This document shows, in pieces, positions 63,946-64,000 of a DNA stretch of 64,000 nucleotides. The notes below the pieces were generated by a model. That model was given only the letters and a program-made list of their open reading frames with translations. It was not told the origin of the DNA and did no database searches. The DNA is from Castellaniella sp047971665. GTDB lineage: Bacteria > Pseudomonadota > Gammaproteobacteria > Burkholderiales > Burkholderiaceae_B. The stretch is taken from contig NZ_JBKEAA010000017.1 of the NCBI RefSeq assembly GCF_047971665.1, positions 1-64,000 of the forward strand, written 5' to 3'. Both the position numbers and the translations under genes were made by a program. Each line of letters opens with the position of its first letter. Positions within the stretch are counted from its first letter, which is position 1.

Positions 63946-64000
63946 GGCTCTTGCGAGGTAGGACCACTATTTCGCATATCACAATATTTGCGTTCATAGA

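Noticed and set aside
63805..63999. 64-residue plus-strand ORF at the window end
   Set aside because: It overlaps the response regulator start and its upstream repeats, with no ribosome site or family motif.

Overview
The window is GC-rich and reads as a chromosome segment of a betaproteobacterium of the order Burkholderiales, probably Alcaligenaceae-like. This rests on the gene order rlmE-ftsH-folP-glmM near ppx/ppk/pstSCAB, on dnaX-ybaB-recR next to the 4.5S RNA gene, and on the abundance of NitT/TauT and branched-chain ABC transporters. Genus cannot be fixed by eye.

Layout. 1-2278 is the right end of an integrated phage-like element (adenine methyltransferase, DUF4224 protein, tyrosine integrase). 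It stops at a 50-nt duplicate of the 3' half of a tRNA-His gene, which marks the attachment site. 2.4-9.9 kb holds housekeeping and envelope genes: PACE efflux pump, cardiolipin synthase, a PLP gamma-family enzyme, an AhpD-like protein, actP/DUF485, tRNA-Arg and tam. 10.1-10.3 kb keeps scraps of a hicAB toxin-antitoxin module. 10.4-15.8 kb has phospholipase A, an LtaS-like phosphotransferase, tRNA-Pro, DoxX and an acyl-CoA synthetase. 15.9-23.5 kb is the phosphate/polyphosphate block: pstSCAB under a near-perfect Pho box, ppk, and ppx with a second candidate Pho box. 23.6-32.3 kb carries an OlsB-like acyltransferase, glmM, folP, ftsH, rlmE, yhbY, greA and uraA.

32.8-41.0 kb is the main accessory unit: eight co-oriented genes encoding a TetR regulator, a NitT/TauT-type ABC importer and four enzymes (enolase superfamily, Gfo/Idh/MocA, DUF993 class I aldolase-like, sugar isomerase-like). 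A perfect 8-6-8 palindrome lies in front of the transporter genes. It looks like an uncharacterised uptake and catabolism pathway. 41.1-47.6 kb has an SDR, carB, carA and talB. 47.7-50.4 kb encodes a second NitT/TauT importer. 50.6-53.8 kb is recR-ybaB-dnaX-ffs. 54.0-59.8 kb has aqpZ (with an altered second NPA box) and a five-gene Liv-type importer. 59.9-61.5 kb is a zinc-responsive ArsR/CDF pair with a perfect 12-6-12 operator. 61.6-64.0 kb is a visibly AT-richer heavy-metal block: the 3' stub of a multicopper oxidase and a CusRS/CopRS-like two-component system.

A family of related long palindromes sits at gene ends (5.9, 15.9, 19.9 and 30.1 kb), several overlapping stop codons. A separate perfect 23-bp hairpin lies at 54.8 kb.
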